12,572 nucleotides of DNA from Bacteroidales bacterium (GTDB taxonomy: Bacteria > Bacteroidota > Bacteroidia > Bacteroidales > UBA932). The position numbers and the translations under genes were made by a program. The notes under the pieces are model-generated. The model made no database searches. It worked only from the letters and a program-made list of their open reading frames with translations, and had not been told where the DNA came from. The stretch covers positions 1-12,572 of the forward strand of contig JAEDLO010000046.1 in assembly GCA_016295245.1 (NCBI GenBank). Direction: 5' to 3'. Positions 5,335-12,572 of this stretch are shown piece after piece. Position 1 is the stretch's first letter. Every line of letters starts with the position of its first letter.

Positions 5335-7297
5335 CAAATACGAATACAGAGAAGCTCTGGGCTGCTATGGTGGCGTTTATCGCCTTGCCTGTGCCGCTCA
5401 GGGCTTTTTCCGTAGGGACGATGTTTTCCGGAGCCTCGAGGCTGTTGTCCTCGTAGAGCTTGTCGCTGCAGAGGTCAATCCTCTTGACAGCCTTGATGCT
5501 GTCCTTTTTGGACTTGGTGGTGAAATTGAAGCTCAGCTGCCTTTCCTCCTCGGAAACATTTGCTACCTTGACATAGATGAGATTGCCCTCAACCACCGCC
5601 GAGGCGAAGAGGCCCTGCTGGTCGTCGTTGCCGGCTACAGGCTTGCCTTCCATAGTCAGAGTAAGGACATTGCTGCCGCGATACTGGCCATAGAGCTGCT
5701 GGACGTGCCAGCTGACGGTGCGGAAGGAGTTGAGGTTGTCATACCAGATGAGGTCCGGACGCCACTGCCAGCCTTCGACGTGGGCGAAGAGAGGGGCGTA
5801 GGTGGCCATATGGACGATGTCGGCGTTGCGCTCCAGGCCGGTCATAAATGCGGCTTCTAGCAGGGCAGCCTTATAGTGGTTGTATTTTTTGCCCCTGGCG
5901 TGGCAGGCATATTCGCCGGCGAAGACTTTCGGACCCTTGCGGTCATAGTTGTCATAGCGGTTGCCCTGGGCGAGGAACCACTCGTATGGGCGGTAGAAGT
6001 GCTCGTCCACGAGATCGGCGCCGAGCTTTCGCATCTCCGGCCAGAGGTAGTCGAACTTTGCGCCTTCCGAGTCAGGGCCTGATGAGCCTACGATCTTGAT
6101 TTCAGGATACTTGGCGCGAATCTGCTCGACGAAAGGCCTGAGGTGGTCAGGGTAGGTCTGGTCCCACTGCTCATTGCCTATGCCGAGGTACTTGAGGCCG
6201 AACGGCTCCGGGTGGCCCATACTGGCGCGCAAGCCTCCCCACTGCGAATCTGCAGGGCCGTTTGCGAACTCGATCAGGTCGAGGGCGTCGTCGATGAAAG
6301 GCTGGAGCTCGTCAAGGCTGGCGTGGGCGCTCTCGTCATTGTTCTGGAACTGGCAGGCGAGACCTACGCTGAGGATAGGAAGCGGCTCGGCGCCAATTTC
6401 TTCGCTCAGTTGGAAGAACTCGAAGAAGCCGAGGCCGTAGCTCTGGTAGTAATCCGGAAAGAAGCGGTGGGTGAAGGTGTATTCCCAACGGTTCTCGTTC
6501 AGAGGCCTGTTTTCCACAGGACCTACGCTGTTCTTCCAATTATATCGGGTTGCAAGGTCGGTACCTTCCACTATGCAGCCTCCAGGGAAGCGGAAGATGC
6601 CCGGCTTGAGGTCTGCGAGAGCCTCAGCGAGGTCTTTGCGCATACCGTTTTCGTGGCCGTTGTAGGTGTCGGTCGGGAAGAGGGAGACGTGTTCGAGGTC
6701 AACATAGGCGTCCCTGGTCTCCATAAACAGCCTCAGTCCGGCCTTCTGCATAGTCAGAGGGGAGTTGAGTATGAGCTGGTATCTGGTCCACTCCCTGGAA
6801 TCCACGCTGATCTTTTCGGAGCAGAACTGCTGCTGCTCGCCCATAGAGGCCTGGTCGAAGAGCTCGACGCGCAGGCTGACCTTCTTGTCGCTGCGGGCCC
6901 AGAAGCTGAATCGGTACTGCCCGCCTTCCTTTACTCCGAGGCCGAACCATCCGTTGTTGGCGAGTCCGGTGTGCTTGTGGGCGTGGCCGGGGTCTGAGAG
7001 CCTGACATAGTGCGGGTTACGCTCGAATGGACCGTCGCTGCGGACTTCCACCTTGCCGAAGGCTCTCCAGCCCTGGAGACGGTCGTTCGGGTATTCGAAC
7101 GAGCGGTTCATCAGCATCTCTGCATAGAGTCCGCCGTCGGCGGCAAAGTTGATGTCTTCGAAGAAGATGCCATACATAGTTTCCTGGATAGGGGCTCCCA
7201 CTTTCTTGAGGTCGATGTCCAGTTGGGCGGTCTGGCCGCTCAGACTTGCCGCAGCGCAGACGGCCGCAGCAGCAGATATCAGTTTTTTGAATGTCAT
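5327..7297 (-). CDS. Secreted GH51 alpha-L-arabinofuranosidase
   Basis: A 656-residue enzyme that releases terminal alpha-L-arabinofuranosyl units from arabinan, arabinoxylan or arabinogalactan by a retaining mechanism. The chosen Met at 7297 starts a signal peptide (MTFKKLISAAAAVCAAASLSG); an open frame back to 7342 would run through the promoter. After the family hallmark IFFEDINFAADGGLYAEMLM (about 37-56) comes a carbohydrate-binding-like beta domain (about 75-215: YRFSFWARSDKKVSLRVELF). The (beta/alpha)8 domain begins near GIFRFPGGCIVEGTD. Acid/base Glu376 lies in IGNEQW and nucleophile Glu462 in FAGEYAC. A C-terminal beta-sandwich ends in AQSFSVFVFEK. The multi-domain layout is that of larger, exported GH51 enzymes. 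It is transcribed divergently from the arabinose uptake/catabolism operon. Confidence 0.95.
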   Translation of the reverse strand: MTFKKLISAAAAVCAAASLSGQTAQLDIDLKKVGAPIQETMYGIFFEDINFAADGGLYAEMLMNRSFEYPNDRLQGWRAFGKVEVRSDGPFERNPHYVRLSDPGHAHKHTGLANNGWFGLGVKEGGQYRFSFWARSDKKVSLRVELFDQASMGEQQQFCSEKISVDSREWTRYQLILNSPLTMQKAGLRLFMETRDAYVDLEHVSLFPTDTYNGHENGMRKDLAEALADLKPGIFRFPGGCIVEGTDLATRYNWKNSVGPVENRPLNENRWEYTFTHRFFPDYYQSYGLGFFEFFQLSEEIGAEPLPILSVGLACQFQNNDESAHASLDELQPFIDDALDLIEFANGPADSQWGGLRASMGHPEPFGLKYLGIGNEQWDQTYPDHLRPFVEQIRAKYPEIKIVGSSGPDSEGAKFDYLWPEMRKLGADLVDEHFYRPYEWFLAQGNRYDNYDRKGPKVFAGEYACHARGKKYNHYKAALLEAAFMTGLERNADIVHMATYAPLFAHVEGWQWRPDLIWYDNLNSFRTVSWHVQQLYGQYRGSNVLTLTMEGKPVAGNDDQQGLFASAVVEGNLIYVKVANVSEEERQLSFNFTTKSKKDSIKAVKRIDLCSDKLYEDNSLEAPENIVPTEKALSGTGKAINATIAAQSFSVFVFEK

Positions 7298-7327
7298 TTT
7301 TTTTTGTGGTGTTAGGGTATGTTCAAC

Positions 7328-7341
7328 TGCAAATATCCGCA
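7328..7341. repeat. Imperfect palindrome over the GH51 promoter
   Basis: TGCAAATATCCGCA reads almost the same on both strands: TGC/GCA ends and an ATAT centre match, with two symmetric A-C mismatches on each side. It covers the GH51 -7 element (7330-7337), so a repressor-type operator is possible; no regulator gene is present in the window to support this. Confidence 0.35.
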
Positions 7342-7361
7342 TTTTTCCTTATCTTTGAAAA
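7330..7361 (-). promoter_or_regulatory. Candidate promoter of the GH51 gene
   Basis: On the minus strand GATATTTG (7337-7330) matches TAnnTTTG at seven of eight positions. A weak TTTT at -33 (7361-7358) lies 20 bases upstream. The leader before the ATG at 7297 would be roughly 25-30 bases. Its -33 side overlaps the -7 element of the divergent galM operon. Confidence 0.5.
7350..7357 (+). promoter_or_regulatory. -7 element of the arabinose operon promoter
   Basis: TATCTTTG is a perfect TAnnTTTG element. No TTTG is found 19-21 bases upstream, so the -33 is weak and activator dependence is possible. The leader to the ATG at 7391 would be about 28 bases. Confidence 0.6.
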
Positions 7362-7380
7362 TTAAAACATAATAACCCAT

Positions 7381-7392
7381 ATCAGATCTGAT
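7381..7392. repeat. Perfect 12-bp palindrome at the galM start
   Basis: ATCAGATCTGAT is its own reverse complement, and its last two bases are the first two of the galM ATG. It could be an operator, a small RNA hairpin occluding the start codon, or chance. Confidence 0.4.
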
Positions 7393-8482
7393 GAAAACTT
7401 TAACCAAAATTGCGGCGATGTGCCTGACGGCTTTCTGCGCATTGTCCTGCAGCGAAAAACAGGAAGGCGATGCCTTCTACACTATCAGCAACGAAAACGG
7501 AATGAAAGTGACCGTGACGAATTTCGGCGGCCGCATCACCTCGATCCTGATCCCCGACAAGGATGGCGTGGTAAGGGACGTGGTCCTGGGTTTCGACAAC
7601 GTTGAGTCCTATTATCCGGAAAATAACCAGACAGACTTCGGCGCCTCAATCGGCCGCTATGCGAACCGTATCGCCCAGGGTAAGTTCACCCTCGACGGCG
7701 TCGAGTACGACCTTCCAAAGAATAACTTCGGCCACTGCCTCCACGGAGGACCTACCGGCTGGCAATATAAGCCTTATCAGGTAGTCGAGGCTGACGCAAC
7801 CCACATCAAGCTCAAGATCGTCTCACCTGACGGTGACAACAATTTCCCTGGTGAGGTCACTGCCTTCACCACCTATACCCTTACTGATGACAACCGCCTG
7901 GAGATAGCATACGAGGCTACTACCACCGCGCCTACTATCATCAATATGACCAATCACTCGTATTTCAACCTCTCGGGAGACCCTACCACCGATATCTGCG
8001 GCGACTATCTGTATGTCAACGCTTCGGGCTTCACCCCGATTGACAATACTTGTATGACCTCTGGTGAGATTCTTCCGGTAGAGGGCACTCCAATGGATTT
8101 CCTCACCCTCCACAAGATTGGAGACAGGATCGACGAGACTGACTACGAGCAGATTGTCAACGGCAACGGTTATGACCACAACTGGGTCCTCGACACCAAG
8201 GGCGACATCAATCAGCTTGCAGCCAAACTTTACTGCGAGAAGACCGGCATCACCCTTGACGTCTATACCGACGAGCCTGGCATTCAGGTTTACACCGGAA
8301 ACTTCCTTGACGGAAGCGTGACCGGCAAGGGCGGCATCGTTTACAACAAGAGGGCTGCCATCTGCCTCGAGACCCAGAAATATCCTGACACTCCGAACAA
8401 ACCTCAGTGGCCTTCAGCAGTCCTCAGACCGGGCGAGACCTACCACAGCCACTGTACCTTCGCCTTCTCTGTAAACAAATAA
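7391..8482 (+). CDS. galM: Aldose 1-epimerase (mutarotase), predicted lipoprotein
   Basis: A 363-residue GalM-family enzyme that interconverts alpha and beta anomers of free aldoses. The N-terminus MKTLTKIAAMCLTAFCALSC is a lipoprotein signal with acceptor Cys20, so it acts outside the cytoplasm, unlike the cytosolic E. coli GalM. Family motifs are present in order: GRYANRIAQGKF, HCLHGGPTGW (His118), TNHSYFNLSG with catalytic His189, GYDHNW, EPGIQVYTGNF, and ICLETQKYPDTPN with catalytic Glu327. It is the first gene of the operon and the symporter follows after 15 bases. From context the likely substrate is L-arabinose leaving the GH51 enzyme, but the family often accepts several sugars. Confidence 0.93.
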   Translation: MKTLTKIAAMCLTAFCALSCSEKQEGDAFYTISNENGMKVTVTNFGGRITSILIPDKDGVVRDVVLGFDNVESYYPENNQTDFGASIGRYANRIAQGKFTLDGVEYDLPKNNFGHCLHGGPTGWQYKPYQVVEADATHIKLKIVSPDGDNNFPGEVTAFTTYTLTDDNRLEIAYEATTTAPTIINMTNHSYFNLSGDPTTDICGDYLYVNASGFTPIDNTCMTSGEILPVEGTPMDFLTLHKIGDRIDETDYEQIVNGNGYDHNWVLDTKGDINQLAAKLYCEKTGITLDVYTDEPGIQVYTGNFLDGSVTGKGGIVYNKRAAICLETQKYPDTPNKPQWPSAVLRPGETYHSHCTFAFSVNK

Positions 8483-8497
8483 TTAAAACCATAAACA

Positions 8498-10447
8498 ATG
8501 ACTATTTTTGAACAGATTGCAGCATCGGGCTTCAAGACGATCGACCTGATTATCGTCCTTGCCTATCTTGCCATCCTGATTTTCCTCGGCCTCTTTCTCG
8601 GCCGCAACAAGGGAGGCAAGGAAAAGAGTGCCAATGATTACTTCCTTGCCGGCAACACCCTTACCTGGTGGGCTGTCGGCGCTTCTCTGATTGCGGCAAA
8701 CATTTCCGCCGAGCAGTTCATCGGAATGTCGGGAACCAGCTACGCCGACGGTATCGCAACGGCAGCGTACGAGCTTATGGCAGCCGTCACCCTCGTGGTA
8801 ATCGGCAAGTTCCTGCTCCCTGTGATGCTCAAGCGCAAGATTTTCACCATCCCTCAGTTCCTGCGCGAGCGCTACAATGACGGCGTGGGTCTTGCCTTCT
8901 CTATCCTCTGGCTCTTCCTCTATGTGTTCGTGAACCTGACCTCAGTGGCCTGGCTCGGCGCTCTCGCCATCGAGCAGATTCTCGGTCTTCAGGGTGCAGT
9001 GCTGATGATCGGCGACTTCGCCATCTCGATGAGGATGGTCATCATAGTCGCCCTCTTCATCATCGCCGGTATCTACTCCATCTACGGCGGCCTCGCTTCT
9101 GTGGCCTGGACTGACGTGCTTCAGGTGGTGTTCCTGGTGGGCGGCGGCCTTATCACCGCATTCTTCGCCCTGAGCGCAGTAGGCGGCGGCGAAGGCGTGC
9201 TTGCAGGCCTGAACAACATCTTCACCGACCTGACCTCGGGAGAGCATCTGAATGACAGCCACCTCCACCTCGTGATCCAGGAGAGCCACGGCCCAAGTGC
9301 ATTCGCCAACGTGCCGGGTATCGCGGCTGTCGTCGGTGGCGTATGGCTCACCAACCTCGGCTACTGGGGCTTCAACCAGTACATCATCCAGAAGGGTCTT
9401 GCCGCCAAGAGCATCAAGGAGGCCCAGAAGGGTCTGGTGTTCGCCGGTTTCCTGAAGATTCTCATTCCGTTCATCGTATGTCTGCCGGGCATCTGCGCCT
9501 ACTACATCTCCCTCCATCCGGAGATTATGGCCGGTCTCCAGGGCTCAATTGACGTGGCTGACGACGCATATCCTTGGCTGGTGCGCAACTTCACCCCTGT
9601 TGGCGTGAAGGGCCTCACCTTCGCCGCCCTCTCGGCTGCCATCATCTCATCCCTGGCGTCGATGTTCAACAGCACCTCGACCCTCTTCACGATGGATATA
9701 TACAAGAAGTACATCAACAAGAACGCTTCCGACAAGAAGCTCGTGAACGTAGGCCGTCTGACCTCGCTTTGCGCCCTGATTATCGCCGCTGTCGCAGTCA
9801 AGCCTCTCCTTGGCGGTCTCGACCAGGCGTTCCAGTATATCCAGGAATATTCAGGCTTCATCTATCCGGGTATCGTGGTTGTATTCGGCCTCGGTCTTCT
9901 GTGGAGGAGAGCTTCCAGCAAGGCCGCAGTATGGACCGCCATCATCACCATCCCTATGGGTGTATGCTTCAAGCTCTTCCTCGGCGGTGTTCCGTTCCAG
10001 CTGCGTGCCGGTTACGTGTTCATCATCCTGGTTGTCTTCTTCGTGCTGATGTCGCTTCTGGACAAGAAATACGTCAGCTGCGAACTTCCTGAGCAGAAGG
10101 ATTGCAAGGCTATGCTCAAGTGGGCCCGCATCCTCGGCGGCGCCGGCATCTTCTTCATCGTCGCAGCTGCTGTCGTTGTCATCTGGGGTGCGCTCCTTCC
10201 ATCAGGAGCTACTCCTGAGAACAACTTCATCGCATATCTGAATGACATCGGTTTCCAGGCCTTCTTCTTCTTCGGCGCCCTCGTGGGCAGCCAGGCTGTA
10301 TGGCTTTACAGCAACGCCAAGTCCCAGAAGATGGATCCTAAGTCACTGCCTGTTGACCTGTCCCTCTTCCACACGACCAAGGGTTACGGCATCGGTGCCC
10401 TTGCCATCTGTGTGATTGTGGGTATCCTTTATGTAGCACTCTGGTAA
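8498..10447 (+). CDS. SSS-family sodium/sugar symporter, probably for arabinose
   Basis: A 649-residue inner-membrane transporter of the sodium:solute symporter family (SGLT-like, LeuT fold), with many hydrophobic helices along its length. The first is at about 16-35. It is followed by the family signature KSANDYFLAGNTLTWWAVGA (about 43-62) and NISAEQFIGMSG, then GIYSIYGGLASVAWTDVLQ and the loop motif WGFNQYIIQKGLAAKS. Length is near that of animal SGLT1 and longer than many bacterial members, because of extra C-terminal helices after about residue 530. The substrate is inferred from the operon (galM before, araD and araA after). Spacing is 15 bases before and 14 after, so it is co-transcribed. 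Confidence 0.93.
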   Translation: MTIFEQIAASGFKTIDLIIVLAYLAILIFLGLFLGRNKGGKEKSANDYFLAGNTLTWWAVGASLIAANISAEQFIGMSGTSYADGIATAAYELMAAVTLVVIGKFLLPVMLKRKIFTIPQFLRERYNDGVGLAFSILWLFLYVFVNLTSVAWLGALAIEQILGLQGAVLMIGDFAISMRMVIIVALFIIAGIYSIYGGLASVAWTDVLQVVFLVGGGLITAFFALSAVGGGEGVLAGLNNIFTDLTSGEHLNDSHLHLVIQESHGPSAFANVPGIAAVVGGVWLTNLGYWGFNQYIIQKGLAAKSIKEAQKGLVFAGFLKILIPFIVCLPGICAYYISLHPEIMAGLQGSIDVADDAYPWLVRNFTPVGVKGLTFAALSAAIISSLASMFNSTSTLFTMDIYKKYINKNASDKKLVNVGRLTSLCALIIAAVAVKPLLGGLDQAFQYIQEYSGFIYPGIVVVFGLGLLWRRASSKAAVWTAIITIPMGVCFKLFLGGVPFQLRAGYVFIILVVFFVLMSLLDKKYVSCELPEQKDCKAMLKWARILGGAGIFFIVAAAVVVIWGALLPSGATPENNFIAYLNDIGFQAFFFFGALVGSQAVWLYSNAKSQKMDPKSLPVDLSLFHTTKGYGIGALAICVIVGILYVALW

Positions 10448-10461
10448 AAAATCCCGATATT

Positions 10462-11154
10462 ATGTTAGAAGAACTCAAAAAGAAAGTCTGTCAGGCCAAT
10501 CTTGACCTTGTCAAGCACGGTCTGGTGATCTTTACCTGGGGCAACGTGTCCGCCATAGACCGCGAAAGCGGCCTGGTGGTCATCAAGCCTTCGGGAGTCA
10601 GCTATGACAATATGAAAGCTGAAGATATGGTAGTCGTGAATCTCGACGGAAAGGTCGTGGAGGGCGACTTGAACCCTTCTTCGGACACTCCTACCCACCT
10701 TGTGCTCTACAAGGCCTTCCCTGAGATAGGGGGAGTGGTCCACACCCATTCCACCTATGCCACCGCCTGGGCTCAGGCCGGCATCGATCTGCCGAATATC
10801 GGCACCACACACGCCGACTACTTCCACGATGCTGTCCCTTGCACTGCGGATATGACTGAGGCTGAGGTCAAGGGCGAATATGAGCTTGAGACCGGAAATG
10901 TGATTGTAAAGCGTTTCGAGGGACTCAATCCGGTCCATACTCCTGGAGTGCTGGTCAAGAACCACGGCCCGTTCACCTGGGGCAAGGATGCTTTTGAGGC
11001 TGTCCACAATGCCGTTGTTCTCGAACAGGTGGCAAAGATGGCCTTCGTTGCCTACAGCGTGAATCCATCCCTGACGATGAATCCGCTCCTGGTTGAGAAG
11101 CATTTCAGCCGCAAGCACGGTCCAAACGCTTATTACGGACAGAAAAAGAAATAA
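10462..11154 (+). CDS. araD: L-ribulose-5-phosphate 4-epimerase
   Basis: A 230-residue class II aldolase-family enzyme that converts L-ribulose 5-phosphate to D-xylulose 5-phosphate in the cytosol, feeding the pentose phosphate pathway. It aligns along its whole length with E. coli AraD: FTWGNVSAIDRESG, VIKPSGVSYD, SSDTPTHLVLYKAFPEIGG with Asp75 (E. coli Asp76), the zinc ligands His94 and His96 in VHTHST, GTTHADYFHD, and the third ligand His168 in VKNHGPFTWG. The end, RKHGPNAYYGQ, also matches. It starts 14 bases after the symporter and ends 24 bases before araA. Confidence 0.96.
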   Translation: MLEELKKKVCQANLDLVKHGLVIFTWGNVSAIDRESGLVVIKPSGVSYDNMKAEDMVVVNLDGKVVEGDLNPSSDTPTHLVLYKAFPEIGGVVHTHSTYATAWAQAGIDLPNIGTTHADYFHDAVPCTADMTEAEVKGEYELETGNVIVKRFEGLNPVHTPGVLVKNHGPFTWGKDAFEAVHNAVVLEQVAKMAFVAYSVNPSLTMNPLLVEKHFSRKHGPNAYYGQKKK

Positions 11155-11178
11155 TTCACTAGTTTAATACAAAAGAAT

Positions 11179-11901
11179 ATGATAAAAGCATTTGAAAATC
11201 TTGAAGTCTGGTTCGTTACCGGAGCACAGCTTCTTTACGGTGGCGACGCAGTGGTACAGGTTGACGGACATTCACAGAAGATGGTTGACGGAATGAACGA
11301 GTCCGGCATCCTCCCGGTCAAGCTTGTATATAAGGGTACGGCTAATTCCTCAGCCGAGGTAGCAGACGTGATGAGCCGCGCAGAGGCTGAGCCGAAGTGT
11401 ATCGGCGTTATCACCTGGATGCACACTTTCTCGCCTGCAAAGATGTGGATTCACGGTATGCAGAAACTCCGCAAGCCGCTGCTCCACCTCCATACCCAAT
11501 TCAACGAGGAGATTCCTTGGGACACCATGGACATGGATTTCATGAACCTCAACCAGAGCGCCCACGGTGACCGCGAATTCGGCCACATCCTTGCCCGTAT
11601 GCGCAAGGGCCACAAGACCGTGGTAGGCTATTGGAAGGACAGGACCACCCTCGATCATATAGCCGTATGGGAAAGGGTTGCAGCCGCTTGGGCTGATGCA
11701 CAGGACTGTCGCATCATACGCTTTGGCGACCAGATGAACAACGTGGCCGTCACCGACGGAGACAAGGTGGAGGCTGAGATGCGTCTGGGATACCACGTGG
11801 ATTATATGCCTTTCAGCTCTGTGATGCCTTATTTCGAGGCTGTCAAGGATGCCGATGTGGATGAGCTCGTGCCTGGAGAACAGGGAGAGCTTGGAATATA
11901 A
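11179..11901 (+). CDS. araA: AraA N-terminal fragment (240 residues)
   Basis: This is the reading frame from the araA start codon. It has the Rossmann-like N-terminal domain: NLEVWFVTGAQLLYG, VITWMHTFSPAKMWIHGM, LHTQFNEEIPWDTMDMDFMN, NQSAHGDREFGH and FGDQMNNVAVTDGDKVEAEM. The last nine or so residues (PGEQGELGI) do not resemble AraA and follow the frame break. It contains none of the metal-binding or catalytic residues known from E. coli AraA, so it should be inactive alone. Confidence 0.75.
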   Translation: MIKAFENLEVWFVTGAQLLYGGDAVVQVDGHSQKMVDGMNESGILPVKLVYKGTANSSAEVADVMSRAEAEPKCIGVITWMHTFSPAKMWIHGMQKLRKPLLHLHTQFNEEIPWDTMDMDFMNLNQSAHGDREFGHILARMRKGHKTVVGYWKDRTTLDHIAVWERVAAAWADAQDCRIIRFGDQMNNVAVTDGDKVEAEMRLGYHVDYMPFSSVMPYFEAVKDADVDELVPGEQGELGI

Positions 11902-12572
11902 GAAGATATGGAACTCCGCCAAGGCTGAGCTCACCCTCAGGGCTGTGCTCAAGGATACCGGAGCGAAGGGATTCACCACCAACTTCGATGATCTCGGCGA
12001 CGTGAATGTCGAGACCACGGGCAAGGGCTTCGATCAGATTCCGGGTCTGGCTTCCCAGAGGCTGATGGCTGAAGGTTATGGCTTCGGCGCAGAGGGTGAC
12101 TGGAAGACTGCCGCTCTCTACCGCACCGTATGGTTTATGTCTAGGGGACTCCCTAAGGGATGCTCTTTCCTCGAGGATTATACCCTCAATTTCGACGGCA
12201 AAACTTCGGCCATACTCCAGTCGCATATGCTTGAGGTCTGCCCTCTGATTGCCGCCGGCAAGCCTAAGCTTGAGGTTCATCAGCTCGGAATCGGTGTGCG
12301 CAAGACCCCTACTGCCCGTCTTGTATTCACCAGCAAGGAAGGCGAGGGCATCGCAGCCACCATCGTGGATATGGGCGGTCGCTTCCGCCTCATTGCCGCA
12401 GACGTGAACTGCATCAAGCCTAAGGACCTGCCGAAGCTTCCTGTGGCTTCTGCGCTCTGGATTCCTCAGCCTGATTTCGAGACCGGAGCCGCTGCCTGGA
12501 TCATTGCCGGCGGCACCCACCACTCCGCCTTCTCATACGACCTCACCCGTGAGTACTGGGAAGACTATGCAG
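11849..12572 (+). CDS. araA: AraA C-terminal fragment, 3' end outside the window
   Basis: This frame is open through the break; ATG codons at 11849, 11855 and 11861 could serve as an accidental start, overlapping the first fragment by about 40-50 bases. It holds all the catalytic and metal-binding positions known from E. coli AraA: Glu in GAEGDWK (codon 12092), Glu in FLEDYT (12173), His in SHMLEVCP (12224), and His in AGGTHHS (12518 or 12521). It lacks most of the substrate-binding N-terminal half. Confidence 0.7.
   Translation, partial: MPMWMSSCLENRESLEYKKIWNSAKAELTLRAVLKDTGAKGFTTNFDDLGDVNVETTGKGFDQIPGLASQRLMAEGYGFGAEGDWKTAALYRTVWFMSRGLPKGCSFLEDYTLNFDGKTSAILQSHMLEVCPLIAAGKPKLEVHQLGIGVRKTPTARLVFTSKEGEGIAATIVDMGGRFRLIAADVNCIKPKDLPKLPVASALWIPQPDFETGAAAWIIAGGTHHSAFSYDLTREYWEDYA

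Larger units (their letters stand above)
11179..12572 (+). pseudogene. araA: L-arabinose isomerase gene, frame broken near 11872, runs off the window
   Basis: AraA converts L-arabinose to L-ribulose, the first cytosolic step. The coding similarity is continuous over the whole span but needs a change of frame. Frame 1 (from 11179) matches AraA up to DADVDELV (ending 11871). From about 11873 the match goes on in the next frame as LENRESLEYKKIWN and SAKAELTLRAVL, and stays open to the window end at LTREYWEDYA. Between LV and the AKAEL segment there are only 46 bases, against 26 residues between the matching points in E. coli AraA. So about 30-35 bases seem to be missing as well as the frame being lost. 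As written, no full-length isomerase can be made. True deletion or assembly error cannot be told apart here. Confidence 0.85.

Noticed and set aside
6143..6997. A 284-codon open frame on the plus strand
   Set aside because: It is antisense to the GH51 catalytic domain, including the acid/base region, and has no signal or motif of its own.
11866..11905. Programmed ribosomal frameshift in araA
   Set aside because: No slippery heptamer or downstream structure was seen, AraA is not known to use frameshifting, and about 11 residues are missing as well, which a frameshift would not explain.

Overview
The window looks like a chromosomal segment of a gut-type Bacteroidales bacterium, moderately GC-rich (Alistipes- or Rikenellaceae-like is a guess). 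Support: Bacteroidetes-type -7 promoter elements (TAnnTTTG) before several genes, no clear Shine-Dalgarno sequences, a SusC-type TonB plug domain, paired DUF4252 proteins around an ECF sigma factor, and an arabinose gene set that resembles Bacteroides. No transposase, integrase, phage gene or CRISPR array was seen.

Layout. Positions 1-21 are the 3' end of a tRNA gene with an encoded CCA, followed by a hairpin terminator. On the minus strand, 1940 down to 74 is a tight four-gene operon: a secreted DUF4252 protein, an ECF sigma factor, a one-TM anti-sigma-like protein and a second secreted DUF4252 protein. Its upstream region carries a candidate ECF-type promoter, which suggests autoregulation. 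Divergent from it on the plus strand (2049-4451) are a secreted sialate-O-acetylesterase/CE20-like esterase and an orphan TonB plug-domain protein with a Lys/Ala-rich tail. A complete tRNA-Val(UAC) with its own promoter and terminator follows (4525-4599); its 3' end repeats the first bases of the window. Next comes an SGNH-hydrolase lipoprotein (4653-5306).

The second half is an L-arabinose locus. A secreted GH51 alpha-L-arabinofuranosidase (minus strand, 7297-5327) diverges from a plus-strand operon: lipoprotein aldose 1-epimerase (galM-like), SSS-family sodium/sugar symporter, araD and araA. Inferred workflow: GH51 releases L-arabinose outside the cytoplasm, the epimerase equilibrates its anomers, the symporter imports it, and AraA and AraD carry out the isomerase and 4-epimerase steps. 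Ribulokinase and the regulator are not in the window and may lie downstream. The two divergent promoters overlap in a 93-bp intergenic region that also contains two palindromes.

The main anomaly is araA. Its frame breaks near 11872, and about 11-12 codons appear to be missing compared with the E. coli protein and Bacteroides AraA as remembered. All recognised catalytic residues lie after the break. No clearly new system was recognised. The best leads are the DUF4252/ECF operon with its candidate promoter, the orphan TonB plug protein, and the broken araA.
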